Shown here: in pieces, positions 40,099 to 49,068 of the stretch
Numbering within the stretch: the first letter of the stretch is position 1
Layout: each line of letters opens with the position of its first letter
Source: a virus
Direction: 5' to 3' (one strand)
Virus record (IMG/VR): IMGVR_UViG_3300041411_000080
Coordinates: 1 to 64,000 of that record
DNA length: 64,000 nucleotides
Made by a program: the position numbers and the translations under genes
Notes under the pieces: model-generated
The model's database searches: none
What the model saw: only the letters and a program-made list of their open reading frames with translations
Told to the model about the DNA's origin: nothing

Positions 40099-40493
40099 GA
40101 GTAGTGCCCTGTCCAGATATAAGTGGTGCAGTTAGGATCTTGTGTTATTTTAAGCCTAACTGCCATGTCTGCATAAACTAGCCCCGGTCGGTTCTGTCGC
40201 CAGTAACTACGCTTCTCACTGAGGATCACATGGAGTTCAGTAATGATGATAGTTTCCTCTACGTCAAAGATTGTAAAGACAATCTCATCGGGCTTTGGAT
40301 ACAACCGTTCCTTATGGAAGCTGATCTCTTTATGATCTTTACCTTTAGCGTAGTTAATGATCTCCACAATATCAGCATCTGAGAAACCAATCTCAGGATT
40401 ACCTTGTTTGCGAAGATCATTACCGTGTTCGTAGTAGCTGTGATTGAACCGATAGGGTAACTCGATCTCAGACGTAACGATATTGAAAGCCAT
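40095..40493 (-). CDS. hypothetical phage protein, 132 aa
   Basis: ATG 40491-40493 has AGG at eight bases; another ATG six bases upstream is too close to it. Beta strands EIVFTIFDVEETIIITELHV dominate the middle. No family recognised. Confidence 0.8.
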   Translation of the reverse strand: MAFNIVTSEIELPYRFNHSYYEHGNDLRKQGNPEIGFSDADIVEIINYAKGKDHKEISFHKERLYPKPDEIVFTIFDVEETIIITELHVILSEKRSYWRQNRPGLVYADMAVRLKITQDPNCTTYIWTGHYS

Positions 40494-40525
40494 GGCCATT
40501 ACCTGTAAGTTATTCACAGGATTGG

Positions 40526-40801
40526 TTATCGTAGACCTTCCCGTCCCCACGCATTACCCATACAGTCTTTAAACATCAGGTTCATCCGAGTAGCGGTAAA
40601 CCAACGATTGGACTTTCGTACCGTACGTTTGGTGTATCGTTCTTTAAACTGCTTACGGATGAGACTGAGTGAACTACCGTCGGTTAAAGCCTCCATCAAA
40701 TACATGCGGAAGTCATTCCACCATGCTACGTATTGATCAAGGTCTTTTTCGTCCCGCCGTTTCTTTTTCGGCAATCGTGTTGCAGGTCTCGGTTTCTTCA
40801 T
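40526..40801 (-). CDS. small very basic protein, 91 aa
   Basis: Starts KKPRPATRLPKKKRRDEKD and stays basic (RKQFKERYTKRTVRKSNRWF). Likely binds nucleic acid. Its first 65 bases overlap the end of the 359 aa gene; GGAG is 11 bases from the ATG. Confidence 0.75.
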   Translation of the reverse strand: MKKPRPATRLPKKKRRDEKDLDQYVAWWNDFRMYLMEALTDGSSLSLIRKQFKERYTKRTVRKSNRWFTATRMNLMFKDCMGNAWGREGLR

Positions 40802-41816
40802 CTGTTGTAATTCTCCACGAAACAGTACCCATATAGACACTGTACAAAACCTTTAAAGGGGGATTCACTAATAGAGGCTGTGTATCAACGCTAGCTGGGT
40901 ACTTAGACTGATTAGTGCAATAAACACCAACCGGTACAGTTTTACCATCCCAGGTGAAGTCAATGGCGTCGGTAAAGATGTCCAGCTGATAATCACCAAT
41001 CTTGTAATCTTTTGCCAACCGTTCAATAGCGCTGACCAACAGTTCTTTAACGTAAAACGGACGGGATGCAGTAGCCTTAGAATCAGCGATGATCTCCATC
41101 GCATAATAATGAATCGGAGCGTGTGCAGTTTTCCGATGCGTGAGTCGTATCGCATGCTTGTCATTTACCGAATCCACTTTCTTTATTTCGTACCAACGCT
41201 TCGGATCGGTGTCTTTACGGTGCTTACGGTCTATTTTGGCGTCATCAAAAACACCAACTTGATTAGGGTCGAATGCTGTACCCAGTTCAGACGATGTAAT
41301 CAACCGGCGATTACCTATGTACTCTCGTGGTACTAGGATCTCTTTTTTATCGACATACAGGCGAATGTTATCACCCGAGAAGATCTCATTGGTAATTGCC
41401 ATCTCGTGCAGTCTGTAATACTGATGTGGCTTCAACCGACTGGCGATCTTCTTCAACCATGCAATGACTTCTTCACGATCGTTCTCACCTTCCTGGTCAC
41501 GCAACTCATGGAAATCACTATCCTCCAAATCCATGAGGTTAATCCTCATGTAGGCCACGTCGTCCACAGGGTTCCAATCTGAGAGCGTATCAGTTCGATT
41601 ACCTTTATGGCCAAGGACCTGATAGTGTACATCGTATCGCTTGTTGATACCACGACCACCAAGATATCTACCTGTGCCTTTAAAGTAGACCAAAGCAGTC
41701 TCTCGGTGTGCATACGCCTTAACGTAAGGAACGCCGTTGCGTAACCGTTCAGCGATCAGTTCAAGTCCTTCGTTCTTGCCGAACCAATTATCAAAAATTG
41801 ATTTTAATATTTCCAT
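40737..41816 (-). CDS. hypothetical phage protein, 359 aa
   Basis: Unrecognised. N-terminal helix, strands with many charged residues (ETALVYFKGTGRYLGGRG), a central acidic helix and strands near IRLYVDKKEILVPREY. Its start overlaps the LigA stop by 26 bases, so it is translated with the ligase; a link to DNA joining is possible but unproven. Confidence 0.84.
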   Translation of the reverse strand: MEILKSIFDNWFGKNEGLELIAERLRNGVPYVKAYAHRETALVYFKGTGRYLGGRGINKRYDVHYQVLGHKGNRTDTLSDWNPVDDVAYMRINLMDLEDSDFHELRDQEGENDREEVIAWLKKIASRLKPHQYYRLHEMAITNEIFSGDNIRLYVDKKEILVPREYIGNRRLITSSELGTAFDPNQVGVFDDAKIDRKHRKDTDPKRWYEIKKVDSVNDKHAIRLTHRKTAHAPIHYYAMEIIADSKATASRPFYVKELLVSAIERLAKDYKIGDYQLDIFTDAIDFTWDGKTVPVGVYCTNQSKYPASVDTQPLLVNPPLKVLYSVYMGTVSWRITTDEETETCNTIAEKETAGRKRP

Positions 41817-43902
41817 CAGGATGCACCACCAAGCTTAAGAATGTAATTTCATCAGGGGATGATTGTTCGATGACCTTTTCTTCGTTGTGGATAACCCAAG
41901 GGATACCCAGCTCTTTAGCGCTGGCTAGTTTATGAGCGGTGTACTTGGTACCACAAACGATCATCGACGTTTTGGATGTAACGTCTTTAGTAATCTTAGC
42001 TCCCAAACTTTTATAGTGAGCCTCGACTTCTTTACGTTTCTGACCAGAGAAGTTGCTACCAGTTACAACGATAGATGCATTACCTAAGACACCGTCACCT
42101 TGACGCTTAGCAGGTGCTCTCAACCATTGCATCTTAGGGAAGTTCCGCCAACTAGATTCTTCTTCTGGTTTAGCACGATCTTCATCGAAGTATTCAAAGA
42201 TACATGTAGCACCAAGCTTACCGATATCTTCGACTTCTAACAGATCATTGTAGGACGCAGTAGAAAGATCATGGATATGCTGGAAGTGTTGTGCCAGTTT
42301 CTCCGAAGAGTTCTTAGCAATACCGTCAATACCGAACGACATCACCAAACGTTCCAGTGTCATGTTGGCTTGAGCGATTACGATAGCCTCTAGAAGCTTC
42401 TCAGTCTCTCGCTCAGACAGTCCAACGCTCAACAGGTCCTCACGTGTCAGATCGAACACTTTAGCAGGCTGGTAAGCTTCTAGGATCTTAGCGTCATGTA
42501 GCTGCTTAATAGTAGCTGGACCCAGACCTTTGATGTTAAAGACATCGCGATCCATGCAGTACTCTAGATGAGCAATGCGTCGACCATAGCACTGACGGTT
42601 ATCACAGTTGTCAGTTTCTTTACCATCTTTGTTAACCACGATAGAGGTTGGGGTGTTACATACTGGACAATGAGTCAGTGGCTCGTAGAGGACCTGATCG
42701 GTGTGTTCTACGGTTGTACCCATTACGTAGGGGATCACATCACCTGCACGTTTGATTTGCACGCTACAGCCTTTATAGAGCTTTAGACGGTCAACCTCGT
42801 TACGGTTATGCAACGTTACGTTAGAGATCATCGTACCATGAACATGAACTGGTTCTACACGAGCCACTGGAGTCAGTCGGCCTGTACGACCTACCTGATA
42901 CTCGACGTTGAGTAGTGGTGTTACACCTTCAGATGCAGGGAACTTAAAAGCAGTAGCCCACTTAGGTGCACGGGAAGTCATGCCGAGGAATTTACGATGC
43001 GCATGCTTAACTACCTTGAAGACGATACCATCGACTTCGTAAGGTTGCTCAGAACGAATGGACTGCATCTTCTCGATGAACTTTGGCCACCCGGTGATGT
43101 AATGATCCGATGGGTAGTTTAGTACATCAGGAATAGCCGCTACTTCGAATCCGTTTGTAGTAAGAGACTCTTGTTCATAGTACCAATCGCGATCGATTGT
43201 GTCCCCTTCACTGTCAAACGAGTATCCCACAAACTGCAACTTACGCTCAGCTGTTACAGCTGGGTCTTTTTGACGCAAACTACCGGCGGCGTAGTTTCGT
43301 GGGTTAGCAAAGGTCTTCTTACCCTCGGCTGCTAACGCATCGTTAATAGCCCTGTAGTCCGCTAGAGCCACCACCACTTCACCTGTAACCAACGTATACT
43401 CATTGGTCCAGGTAGTCAGTGTTTTAGGGATACCCTTGATCTGCAAAGCATTAAGAGTTACGTTCTCACCTGTTTCACCATCGCCACGAGTTACAGCCCA
43501 AAGCAGTTTACCATTGCGGTAAACCAGTCTTAGGCTCAGACCGTCTAGCTTCCATTCACCTCTCACTTCAAGACCCGTAGTCTCTGGATCACCAGTGATG
43601 TCGATGCTCCAGTCAACCGCTTCATCAGAATCAAAGGTGTTAGCCAGACTCAACATTGGCAAACGGTGCTTCAACGGTTTGAAGTGACCAAACGTCATTG
43701 CATGTCCGACTTTCTGAGTTGGAGAAGCTGGAGTTACCAACTCTGGGAACTGCTTCTCTATATGAACCAGTGCACGGAACTTCTGGTCATACTCAGCGTC
43801 TGGGATCTTCGCATCATCCAAGACATGGTAATGATAGTTCAGCTCATCAATCTCAGCACAGGCAATAGCATAAGCTTCACGTAGTTCTTTCATGTTCGTC
43901 AT
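41791..43902 (-). CDS. ligA: NAD+-dependent DNA ligase (LigA)
   Basis: Seals 5'-phosphate/3'-OH nicks using NAD+. Domain order is complete: Ia domain (HYHVLDDAKIPDAEYD, about 24-39), adenylation domain with Lys 118 in EWKLDGLSLRLVY, GDGETGENVT, NPRNYAAGSLRQ, an OB region, a four-Cys zinc finger (HCPVCNTP and DNCDNRQC), helix-hairpin-helix repeats, and a C-terminal BRCT domain (ASIVVTGSNFSGQKR). Length 703 is normal for the family. Start ATG 43900-43902 behind AAAGGA. A catalytically empty paralogue lies just upstream with a 26-base overlap. Its need for NAD+ links it to the NAMPT-like gene. Confidence 0.96.
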   Translation of the reverse strand: MTNMKELREAYAIACAEIDELNYHYHVLDDAKIPDAEYDQKFRALVHIEKQFPELVTPASPTQKVGHAMTFGHFKPLKHRLPMLSLANTFDSDEAVDWSIDITGDPETTGLEVRGEWKLDGLSLRLVYRNGKLLWAVTRGDGETGENVTLNALQIKGIPKTLTTWTNEYTLVTGEVVVALADYRAINDALAAEGKKTFANPRNYAAGSLRQKDPAVTAERKLQFVGYSFDSEGDTIDRDWYYEQESLTTNGFEVAAIPDVLNYPSDHYITGWPKFIEKMQSIRSEQPYEVDGIVFKVVKHAHRKFLGMTSRAPKWATAFKFPASEGVTPLLNVEYQVGRTGRLTPVARVEPVHVHGTMISNVTLHNRNEVDRLKLYKGCSVQIKRAGDVIPYVMGTTVEHTDQVLYEPLTHCPVCNTPTSIVVNKDGKETDNCDNRQCYGRRIAHLEYCMDRDVFNIKGLGPATIKQLHDAKILEAYQPAKVFDLTREDLLSVGLSERETEKLLEAIVIAQANMTLERLVMSFGIDGIAKNSSEKLAQHFQHIHDLSTASYNDLLEVEDIGKLGATCIFEYFDEDRAKPEEESSWRNFPKMQWLRAPAKRQGDGVLGNASIVVTGSNFSGQKRKEVEAHYKSLGAKITKDVTSKTSMIVCGTKYTAHKLASAKELGIPWVIHNEEKVIEQSSPDEITFLSLVVHPDGNIKINF

Positions 43903-44809
43903 TGGATTTTCCTTTTAGTAGTTTGATGGCCCATTCAGGGTAGCGTGATGTATACCCCAACTCCAACCGGCGTTGAGTCTCCAGTACCCGGAAGGTAAGA
44001 CCATCTGTCGGGAACATGTAATCATTCAAGTTCTCTGATACAAAAGACTCGATGCATTCTTCAATAGCACCGACCTCACGAACCTTACCATTGAAGACGA
44101 ATGCTGGCATGTGATGGAATCCCCAACTGGACATTATAGCCCGTAGTTCCATCAGCTCGAAGGTACAACCTGGAATGTTGACGGTGTGCGGGATGAACGT
44201 CAGACAATCTGGTTTTATCCCTTGATCACGAAACATGTTCATCATGACCTGTGTAGCTGTCATCTCAGGACCCACATCTTTCCAATCAGTTAACTCCATG
44301 TGTTCCGCTGTTGAGATAACAACTTTCCCATGGATATTAACACGCTCAGTTTCATTGATGTGTTGTGGTACACCATCAACCATGTACATGTGCATAGTGA
44401 CGTCTTTACCTACCAGACCATCACCATAATTAACGGCCTTGTGTAAAGACCCACCCACGTAAACCAACTCAACCTCAATACCTCTAAGAGCTGGCTCACA
44501 CAGGATGTCTTTTGCATCCACCGACTCAAACCAACGTCTTAGACTAGAAACGTCATGAGCTTCTCTCAGAGGTAACATTGGGAAGTCGTGTTTGGTTAAC
44601 TCCCCACGCGATAACATCTGTTCACGAATATTACGTGCTTGTGGTATGGCCGTCGCTGCATGTGGGTTCTCACGACACATACGTTCGTAATCTCGCTTGT
44701 AAATATCGTACTGCACGTCTGAGATCAATGGTTCTTTAAAGACGTGGTACATCAAGTCGTAGTTAGTGAGGGTGGCTCTCAATTCGTGGAGCTTTTGTAT
44801 CGATTGCAT
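43877..44809 (-). CDS. LigA-like pseudo-enzyme, Ia + adenylation domain only, 310 aa
   Basis: Aligns with the first 300 residues of LigA: Ia-type YDLMYHVFKEPLISDVQYD, a PMLPLREAHDVSSLRRWF segment, then CEPALRGIEVELVYVGG where LigA has E-P-K-L-D-G, followed by YGDGLVGKDVT and, near the end, DGLTFRV and YTSRYPEWAIKLL. The AMP-accepting Lys is Ala 107 and the motif Asp is Arg 109; the motif IV Lys is Arg. The enzyme cannot form ligase-AMP in the known way. OB, zinc-finger, HhH and BRCT domains are absent. The frame is intact, so it is not a decaying pseudogene. Could be a regulator or partner of LigA. Start at ATG 44807-44809; upstream alternatives exist. Confidence 0.85.
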   Translation of the reverse strand: MQSIQKLHELRATLTNYDLMYHVFKEPLISDVQYDIYKRDYERMCRENPHAATAIPQARNIREQMLSRGELTKHDFPMLPLREAHDVSSLRRWFESVDAKDILCEPALRGIEVELVYVGGSLHKAVNYGDGLVGKDVTMHMYMVDGVPQHINETERVNIHGKVVISTAEHMELTDWKDVGPEMTATQVMMNMFRDQGIKPDCLTFIPHTVNIPGCTFELMELRAIMSSWGFHHMPAFVFNGKVREVGAIEECIESFVSENLNDYMFPTDGLTFRVLETQRRLELGYTSRYPEWAIKLLKGKSNDEHERTT

Positions 44810-45395
44810 CGCCGTATTGCTCGGCAGCTTTGGCCCACCAGTCTGGGGTATGTGCATAGTAGTATTCACCGAAGATGTGGGTTGCGAGGGCATTATCAAA
44901 AGCGTCTAGCTTAGCTTGGTTGAGCTTTTTGATATTATGCTCCACCATGTTCATGAAGTGCTTGACGACAACCGACTGTGTAGCCAGAACGCAGTCAGAC
45001 TTACATGAAATGTCCACGAAACTGAGCGAATGACGATCACGTATCCCGTGACACGTTACGAGTAGGATATCTTCCACAAACAGTGAATATAATTCACGTA
45101 GGTCCTTGGAGTAGTCATCCGAGTCCTGTGTAAAGATCAGTTCCAACAGTCGGAGAGTCGGTTTAAGACGTTTAGGAATACGATCAGCGAAGCGTGAATA
45201 GTTGTCAAGGTCTTCACGATCTTTCTCCGTAAGCGTAAACATGAAACCGTAGATCGGTTCCAAGTACTTACCAGCTTTGAACAGATAAGGTTTATCCCGT
45301 TTTGGTGGTTCCCAGATGTAGTGCTTCTTAATGGTAGGTTGCTTGAACTGGTGTACCTCAATCGGTAACCCATCCGTGAATGTTAAGAAATGCAT
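44763..45395 (-). CDS. hypothetical phage protein, 210 aa
   Basis: ATG 45393-45395 behind TGAGG. Helical in the second half (HFMNMVEHNIKKLNQAKLDA), with Cys and His scattered (VTCHGIRDRHS, ISCKSDC). Overlaps the pseudo-ligase start by 47 bases. No family recognised. Confidence 0.84.
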   Translation of the reverse strand: MHFLTFTDGLPIEVHQFKQPTIKKHYIWEPPKRDKPYLFKAGKYLEPIYGFMFTLTEKDREDLDNYSRFADRIPKRLKPTLRLLELIFTQDSDDYSKDLRELYSLFVEDILLVTCHGIRDRHSLSFVDISCKSDCVLATQSVVVKHFMNMVEHNIKKLNQAKLDAFDNALATHIFGEYYYAHTPDWWAKAAEQYGDAIDTKAPRIESHPH

Positions 45396-45419
45396 GGTAA
45401 CCTCAGACAAAATAAAAAA

Positions 45420-45437
45420 GAGTCCCCGAAGGGACTC
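45420..45437 (-). terminator. rho-independent terminator, UUCG loop
   Basis: GAGTCCC-TTCG-GGGACTC then TTTTTTATTTT on the minus strand, identical in stem to 24591-24608. Follows the dCTP deaminase gene. Confidence 0.85.
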
Positions 45438-45450
45438 CGTTTAGATGTTA

Positions 45451-46038
45451 TTACGCGATAGCATCTTGGGTGCCAGACTGACCCTGATACTTACCGTCGC
45501 CGTAACCAGACTCACATGGTTCACCTTGCAAGAACAATACCTGAGCAATACCACAGTTCAAGTACACTCGTACTGGCAAGTTGCAGTTGTTCACTACTTC
45601 TACCACAAGGTTACCTTTCCAACCCGGCTCCAGTGGCGTGACGATTACCGAGACAGCACCACGAGCATAGGTCGACTTACCGAGGCAGTTACCCAGAACG
45701 TCCTTCGGCATATCAAACCATTCAGGTGTATGACCCAACAGGAAACCGTTAGGTGGCAGCGATACGTAAGCTGCACCGTCAGTGGCGTACTTGATCACTG
45801 GTTCAATATAGATCTTTGGATCAATGTTCCGTGGATCAACTTCGACACAGTGTACGTCAGTGAACAGCTTCAGACCTTTGTCTGAAAGACTGATGTCGTA
45901 ACCATAGCTGGACAGACCATACGAAGGAACGCGGCTGCCGTCTTCGGTGTAGCGAACCTTCGTTGGATGAAACGGTTTGATCATTGGTGTGTCGCTAGTA
46001 CACAGATCACGAATTTGCCAATCGGCGAGAATAGTCAT
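45451..46038 (-). CDS. dcd: dCTP deaminase
   Basis: Converts dCTP to dUTP, the first step toward dTTP. Visible: SSYGYDISLS near residue 45, GKSTYARGAV (120-129), VTPLEPGWKGNLVVEVVN with the catalytic Glu at about 147, and GIAQVLFLQGEPC, then the C-terminal KYQGQSGTQ that closes over the nucleotide. Length 195 fits dCTP deaminase better than dUTPase. Whether it is mono-functional or also hydrolyses dUTP cannot be decided. It lies just before a terminator; its dUTP, after hydrolysis, feeds thymidylate synthase. Confidence 0.93.
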   Translation of the reverse strand: MTILADWQIRDLCTSDTPMIKPFHPTKVRYTEDGSRVPSYGLSSYGYDISLSDKGLKLFTDVHCVEVDPRNIDPKIYIEPVIKYATDGAAYVSLPPNGFLLGHTPEWFDMPKDVLGNCLGKSTYARGAVSVIVTPLEPGWKGNLVVEVVNNCNLPVRVYLNCGIAQVLFLQGEPCESGYGDGKYQGQSGTQDAIA

Positions 46039-46074
46039 TGGAATAACCTTGAATTGTTCATGTACACTATTAAG

Positions 46075-46599
46075 CTAGTAGGTAGGATCTTGCAGAGCCC
46101 CAGCTTTCTCTTGCGAAACCATATCCCAATAAGCCTGACAGATGTTGGTACATGGACGAGTAGCTTCCACTAACTTGATCTTATCGCCCTCTTTAGCCAT
46201 GGCCGGTACAGCGTAGTCACTGATAACGAACCGCGAGTCATGGATACCTGTACCTTCCAGTTTACAGATGGCATTGCCAACGATCAGATCCAAGGTCTTC
46301 ATGAACTGTTCAGGATTAACTGGAATGTTACCATGCTCATCGTATTTAATACGACTGACACATTCGCCTGGCTTTGGTAGGTCATGAATAGTGCTGCCAT
46401 TCAATGCGTTTTCGATATCGCAACGCATATCGAAGAAGACCCCGGCTGGACCACCTTTACGGATGCGGTAATCTTCCGTAAGGTCACGTTTTCTCAACTC
46501 TGGATCAACGAGTTGGAATCCCGACTGGTCACCAACCAAGGCCAATATTTCTTCCAATGGGTAGTCTTGGGGAAAGACCGGTTTAGAGGTATCGATCAT
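46075..46599 (-). CDS. hypothetical phage protein, 174 aa
   Basis: Unrecognised acidic protein (EEILALVGDQSGFQLVDPEL) with two Cys clusters (DMRCDIEN, RPCTNICQAY). One-base overlap with the gene upstream. May be co-transcribed with dcd. Confidence 0.84.
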   Translation of the reverse strand: MIDTSKPVFPQDYPLEEILALVGDQSGFQLVDPELRKRDLTEDYRIRKGGPAGVFFDMRCDIENALNGSTIHDLPKPGECVSRIKYDEHGNIPVNPEQFMKTLDLIVGNAICKLEGTGIHDSRFVISDYAVPAMAKEGDKIKLVEATRPCTNICQAYWDMVSQEKAGALQDPTY

Positions 46600-46892
46600 T
46601 ACACGTACCCCAGATATTCTTTCAGGATAGACTCAATACCCGACAGGTACTGCGGCTTCTTGATGGTCATGTTAACCAGACGCTCGCCATGGGATTGGAA
46701 GATCTCCCATTTGACTTGAATCGGATGCTCTTCATTCGGAGTGGTATAGTCAGCTGCGGTTGGGTAGATGACGATCTTGTTATGACCCGAATCAAAACTT
46801 ACCCAATCAGGAGTTTCATCTTTCTGACCACGACCCTTCCAATTAAGGTTATAGATCGTTTGTAACATTGACTCTACGGAATGTATGCTCAT
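46599..46892 (-). CDS. hypothetical phage protein, 97 aa
   Basis: ATG 46890-46892 behind AAGGA, chosen over a longer frame. Strands NKIVIYPTAADYTT and IQVKWEIFQ, C-terminal helix SGIESILKEYLGYV. Overlaps the 49 aa gene upstream. Confidence 0.8.
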   Translation of the reverse strand: MSIHSVESMLQTIYNLNWKGRGQKDETPDWVSFDSGHNKIVIYPTAADYTTPNEEHPIQVKWEIFQSHGERLVNMTIKKPQYLSGIESILKEYLGYV

Positions 46893-47038
46893 ACGGTGTC
46901 CTTCACATTGCGTGCCTTCCACCAATTCTCGACTGGTGGGATATCACATTTTGGTTTGGTCGCTATCATATCACAGATGCGAGTAGATTTACGATTCAGA
47001 TGCAGTTTACGGAACAACTTGGAATTACCGACCTTCAT
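46889..47038 (-). CDS. small basic protein, 49 aa
   Basis: ATG 47036-47038 overlaps the stop of the 263 aa gene (ATGA). Very basic start (KLFRKLHLNRKSTR) and two Cys (RICDM, KPKCDI). Likely translated by coupling; unknown. Confidence 0.68.
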   Translation of the reverse strand: MKVGNSKLFRKLHLNRKSTRICDMIATKPKCDIPPVENWWKARNVKDTV

Positions 47039-47826
47039 AGCGTAATACCACTCAATCCTCTTTGATCACGAGTAACGATGAATTCGTCATTGGCTTCACA
47101 GATGCACCGACGAGCGAGAAAGGTAAGTGCTGTAGGTGTAGCGATTTCGTACTTGGCATTAAGGACGATGTAGTAAGACGTAAGGATCAGTTCATTCAAC
47201 TCAGCTTCTGACAACTTATCCCATTCGTCTAGTGTGAAGTGTGGTGCAGTAGCCCATTCATCAGTGTGTTTGGACTTCACGATATCGATCGCACCCGGAG
47301 TCTCTACACCTACTACCGTAACATCGCTAAGTGGGATATACTTCTGCACTTTAGCGCAGAGCCTTTTACCAGCGGACATAGCTGAATCAAAAACAACGTT
47401 GCCATTCAGGACATCGCTGCTTATAATTTTCTGATGTACGTCACCCCATTTAAAGCCAGACTGATCACGGAGTTCAGTGAAACGACCACCTTCTTCAATG
47501 ATGACGCTATTCGGTATAAAGAACAAGACTCCCGGTACATGGCAAATTTCATCACGTGCTACATAACGAGTGAGGATCAGATGCTTACCAACGTACTTCT
47601 CTTTCTCGAGATTTGACATGAAGAACCACTCTTTGAATGGTACTACTTCAGCTTCACTCCAAACCTTAGGGAGACGAGACAACAACGTACCGAGTTGTTC
47701 TGAACTACGAGCGTTATAAACCATCGTAGTCGATTTCGGAATCCAATGAAACAGAATCTCACGGTTGTCAGGCCATTCGATATCTACCGCTTCCTTCGTT
47801 ACGCTACGTGCAAAGTTAAGTGACAT
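47035..47826 (-). CDS. hypothetical phage protein, 263 aa
   Basis: Unrecognised. Contains strand-rich parts (KHLILTRYVARDEICHVPGV, DVTVVGVETPGAIDIV) and a Cys-rich C-terminal segment (FLARRCICEANDEFIV). AAGG stands before the ATG. Confidence 0.84.
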   Translation of the reverse strand: MSLNFARSVTKEAVDIEWPDNREILFHWIPKSTTMVYNARSSEQLGTLLSRLPKVWSEAEVVPFKEWFFMSNLEKEKYVGKHLILTRYVARDEICHVPGVLFFIPNSVIIEEGGRFTELRDQSGFKWGDVHQKIISSDVLNGNVVFDSAMSAGKRLCAKVQKYIPLSDVTVVGVETPGAIDIVKSKHTDEWATAPHFTLDEWDKLSEAELNELILTSYYIVLNAKYEIATPTALTFLARRCICEANDEFIVTRDQRGLSGITL

Positions 47827-47829
47827 CTA

Positions 47830-48240
47830 TTATACCTTCATATCCAAGTCGAGTTGCAATTCAAACACCACCACGTAACGATCCCATTCATTAACGATGT
47901 TCACGGTCAGTAGTTGTTTGGTCAGAGCATGTTCTGGGTTCTGCTTGAGGACTTCTGCGATAGAGTACTCTACTTCAGCACCAATCGATTCACGAACCAT
48001 TGCACCGCCAGTGATGGTCCATGGTGCAGAGTTTTTGTCACGCTTAACCGTAGTGTTAATACGGACGAATGCTGTACCCGAGGTAGGCATGCTGTAGTCA
48101 AGTATGCGATTGTATTTATCTACAATCGCAATGACCTCGTTAACTTTATCTTCTGCCGTGTAATGATAGACGATACCGTTATCAAACGTTAGGTTGATCT
48201 TGTTCAGATGACTCGCTGTTAAGACTCGACTCTTCGACAT
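47830..48240 (-). CDS. hypothetical phage protein, 136 aa
   Basis: ATG 48238-48240 with GGAG at seven bases, inside the end of the HD-hydrolase gene. Beta-rich (INLTFDNGIVYHYTAEDKV, RYVVVFELQLDLDMKV). Coupling to the hydrolase suggests a related role. No family recognised. Confidence 0.8.
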   Translation of the reverse strand: MSKSRVLTASHLNKINLTFDNGIVYHYTAEDKVNEVIAIVDKYNRILDYSMPTSGTAFVRINTTVKRDKNSAPWTITGGAMVRESIGAEVEYSIAEVLKQNPEHALTKQLLTVNIVNEWDRYVVVFELQLDLDMKV

Positions 48241-48898
48241 CTGTAATCTCCGGGTAGACGTGTTCACGAAATTCAGTGTAGCTCATGAATTCGTCGGTGG
48301 CATTGAAGTGGGTACTCCAAACGTTGTAATGGGTCCATGCGTCAACATACACTTCCTTACCGGCAGCGAATGCTGTCTCAACGGCAGAATCATAGATCGC
48401 TGTGCGGGCCATACGACGATTCATTGCAGCTAGTAGCTGGACTTTTTCATCCAGATACACGTACGCGAACTTCTTATCGTGGCGAGCAATGGACTTGGTA
48501 TTGGAGATCAGATCTGACAACTTCAGTTCCAGCGTCTTATCACAACGTGCCATTACGTGCGACCGGTCGATCCCTTTACGGACCGCACGGTTACCATCTT
48601 CTGGTGTGGAGATGTCGGTTACACCTTCAACCAGACGGGCAACTTCCTGACCGAATACTTGAGCGACGTGTGCCAGCGTTACGCTGGTATCTTCCACCAC
48701 GTCATGCAGAAGAATCGCTACCTGTTGCGCGATACTTGGTTCACAGTGCGTCAGGAGGATCTGTAATGCTTCCTCAGGATGATTATGGTAATCCTCGCCC
48801 GTGTACTTACGTTTCTGCCCGACAGCGGCATGAGCAGCGATACAGAAGGCCCTTGCCATTTCTACAACGGTGTAATCTCTAGGTGCTTGAGTGCGCAT
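48182..48898 (-). CDS. HD-domain hydrolase, SpoT/MESH1-like
   Basis: The (p)ppGpp hydrolase family removes the 3'-pyrophosphate of the alarmone. Seen: RKYTGEDYHNHPEEAL with His 40, AILLHDVVEDT with the HD pair at 65-66 and the following E-D, LVEGVTDIS, and KLSDLISNTKSI where the metal-binding Asp is at about 129. Order, spacing and the single-domain size (238 residues, longer tail) match small alarmone hydrolases. No synthetase domain. Expected effect: lower host (p)ppGpp or counter alarmone-making toxins (inference). The tail is Ser/Glu-rich and probably disordered. Confidence 0.9.
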   Translation of the reverse strand: MRTQAPRDYTVVEMARAFCIAAHAAVGQKRKYTGEDYHNHPEEALQILLTHCEPSIAQQVAILLHDVVEDTSVTLAHVAQVFGQEVARLVEGVTDISTPEDGNRAVRKGIDRSHVMARCDKTLELKLSDLISNTKSIARHDKKFAYVYLDEKVQLLAAMNRRMARTAIYDSAVETAFAAGKEVYVDAWTHYNVWSTHFNATDEFMSYTEFREHVYPEITDVEESSLNSESSEQDQPNV

Positions 48899-49068
48899 TA
48901 GTCATCCTTCATTACGTGTTCAGCCCAACGTCTAAGGAAGTCCGCAAAAGGGCTACTGTAGGTTTCTCTGAAAGATACCCGTACCCAGCGTTTTGGATTG
49001 TACTTATCGTTAAGCTTGAGGCGATGTTTTAGTTTGGTCTTAAACCAGTGCCGACTTTGTTTTGCCAT
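48898..49068 (-). CDS. small basic protein, 56 aa
   Basis: ATG 49066-49068 overlaps the upstream stop by one base. Arg/Lys/Trp-rich (KQSRHWFKTKLKHRLK, PKRWVRVSFRETY). Possibly nucleic-acid binding. Not recognised. Confidence 0.72.
   Translation of the reverse strand: MAKQSRHWFKTKLKHRLKLNDKYNPKRWVRVSFRETYSSPFADFLRRWAEHVMKDD

Noticed and set aside
41791-44809. One DNA ligase gene split by a frameshift
   Set aside because: Both frames contain their own Ia and adenylation domains, so they are two paralogues, not halves of one gene.
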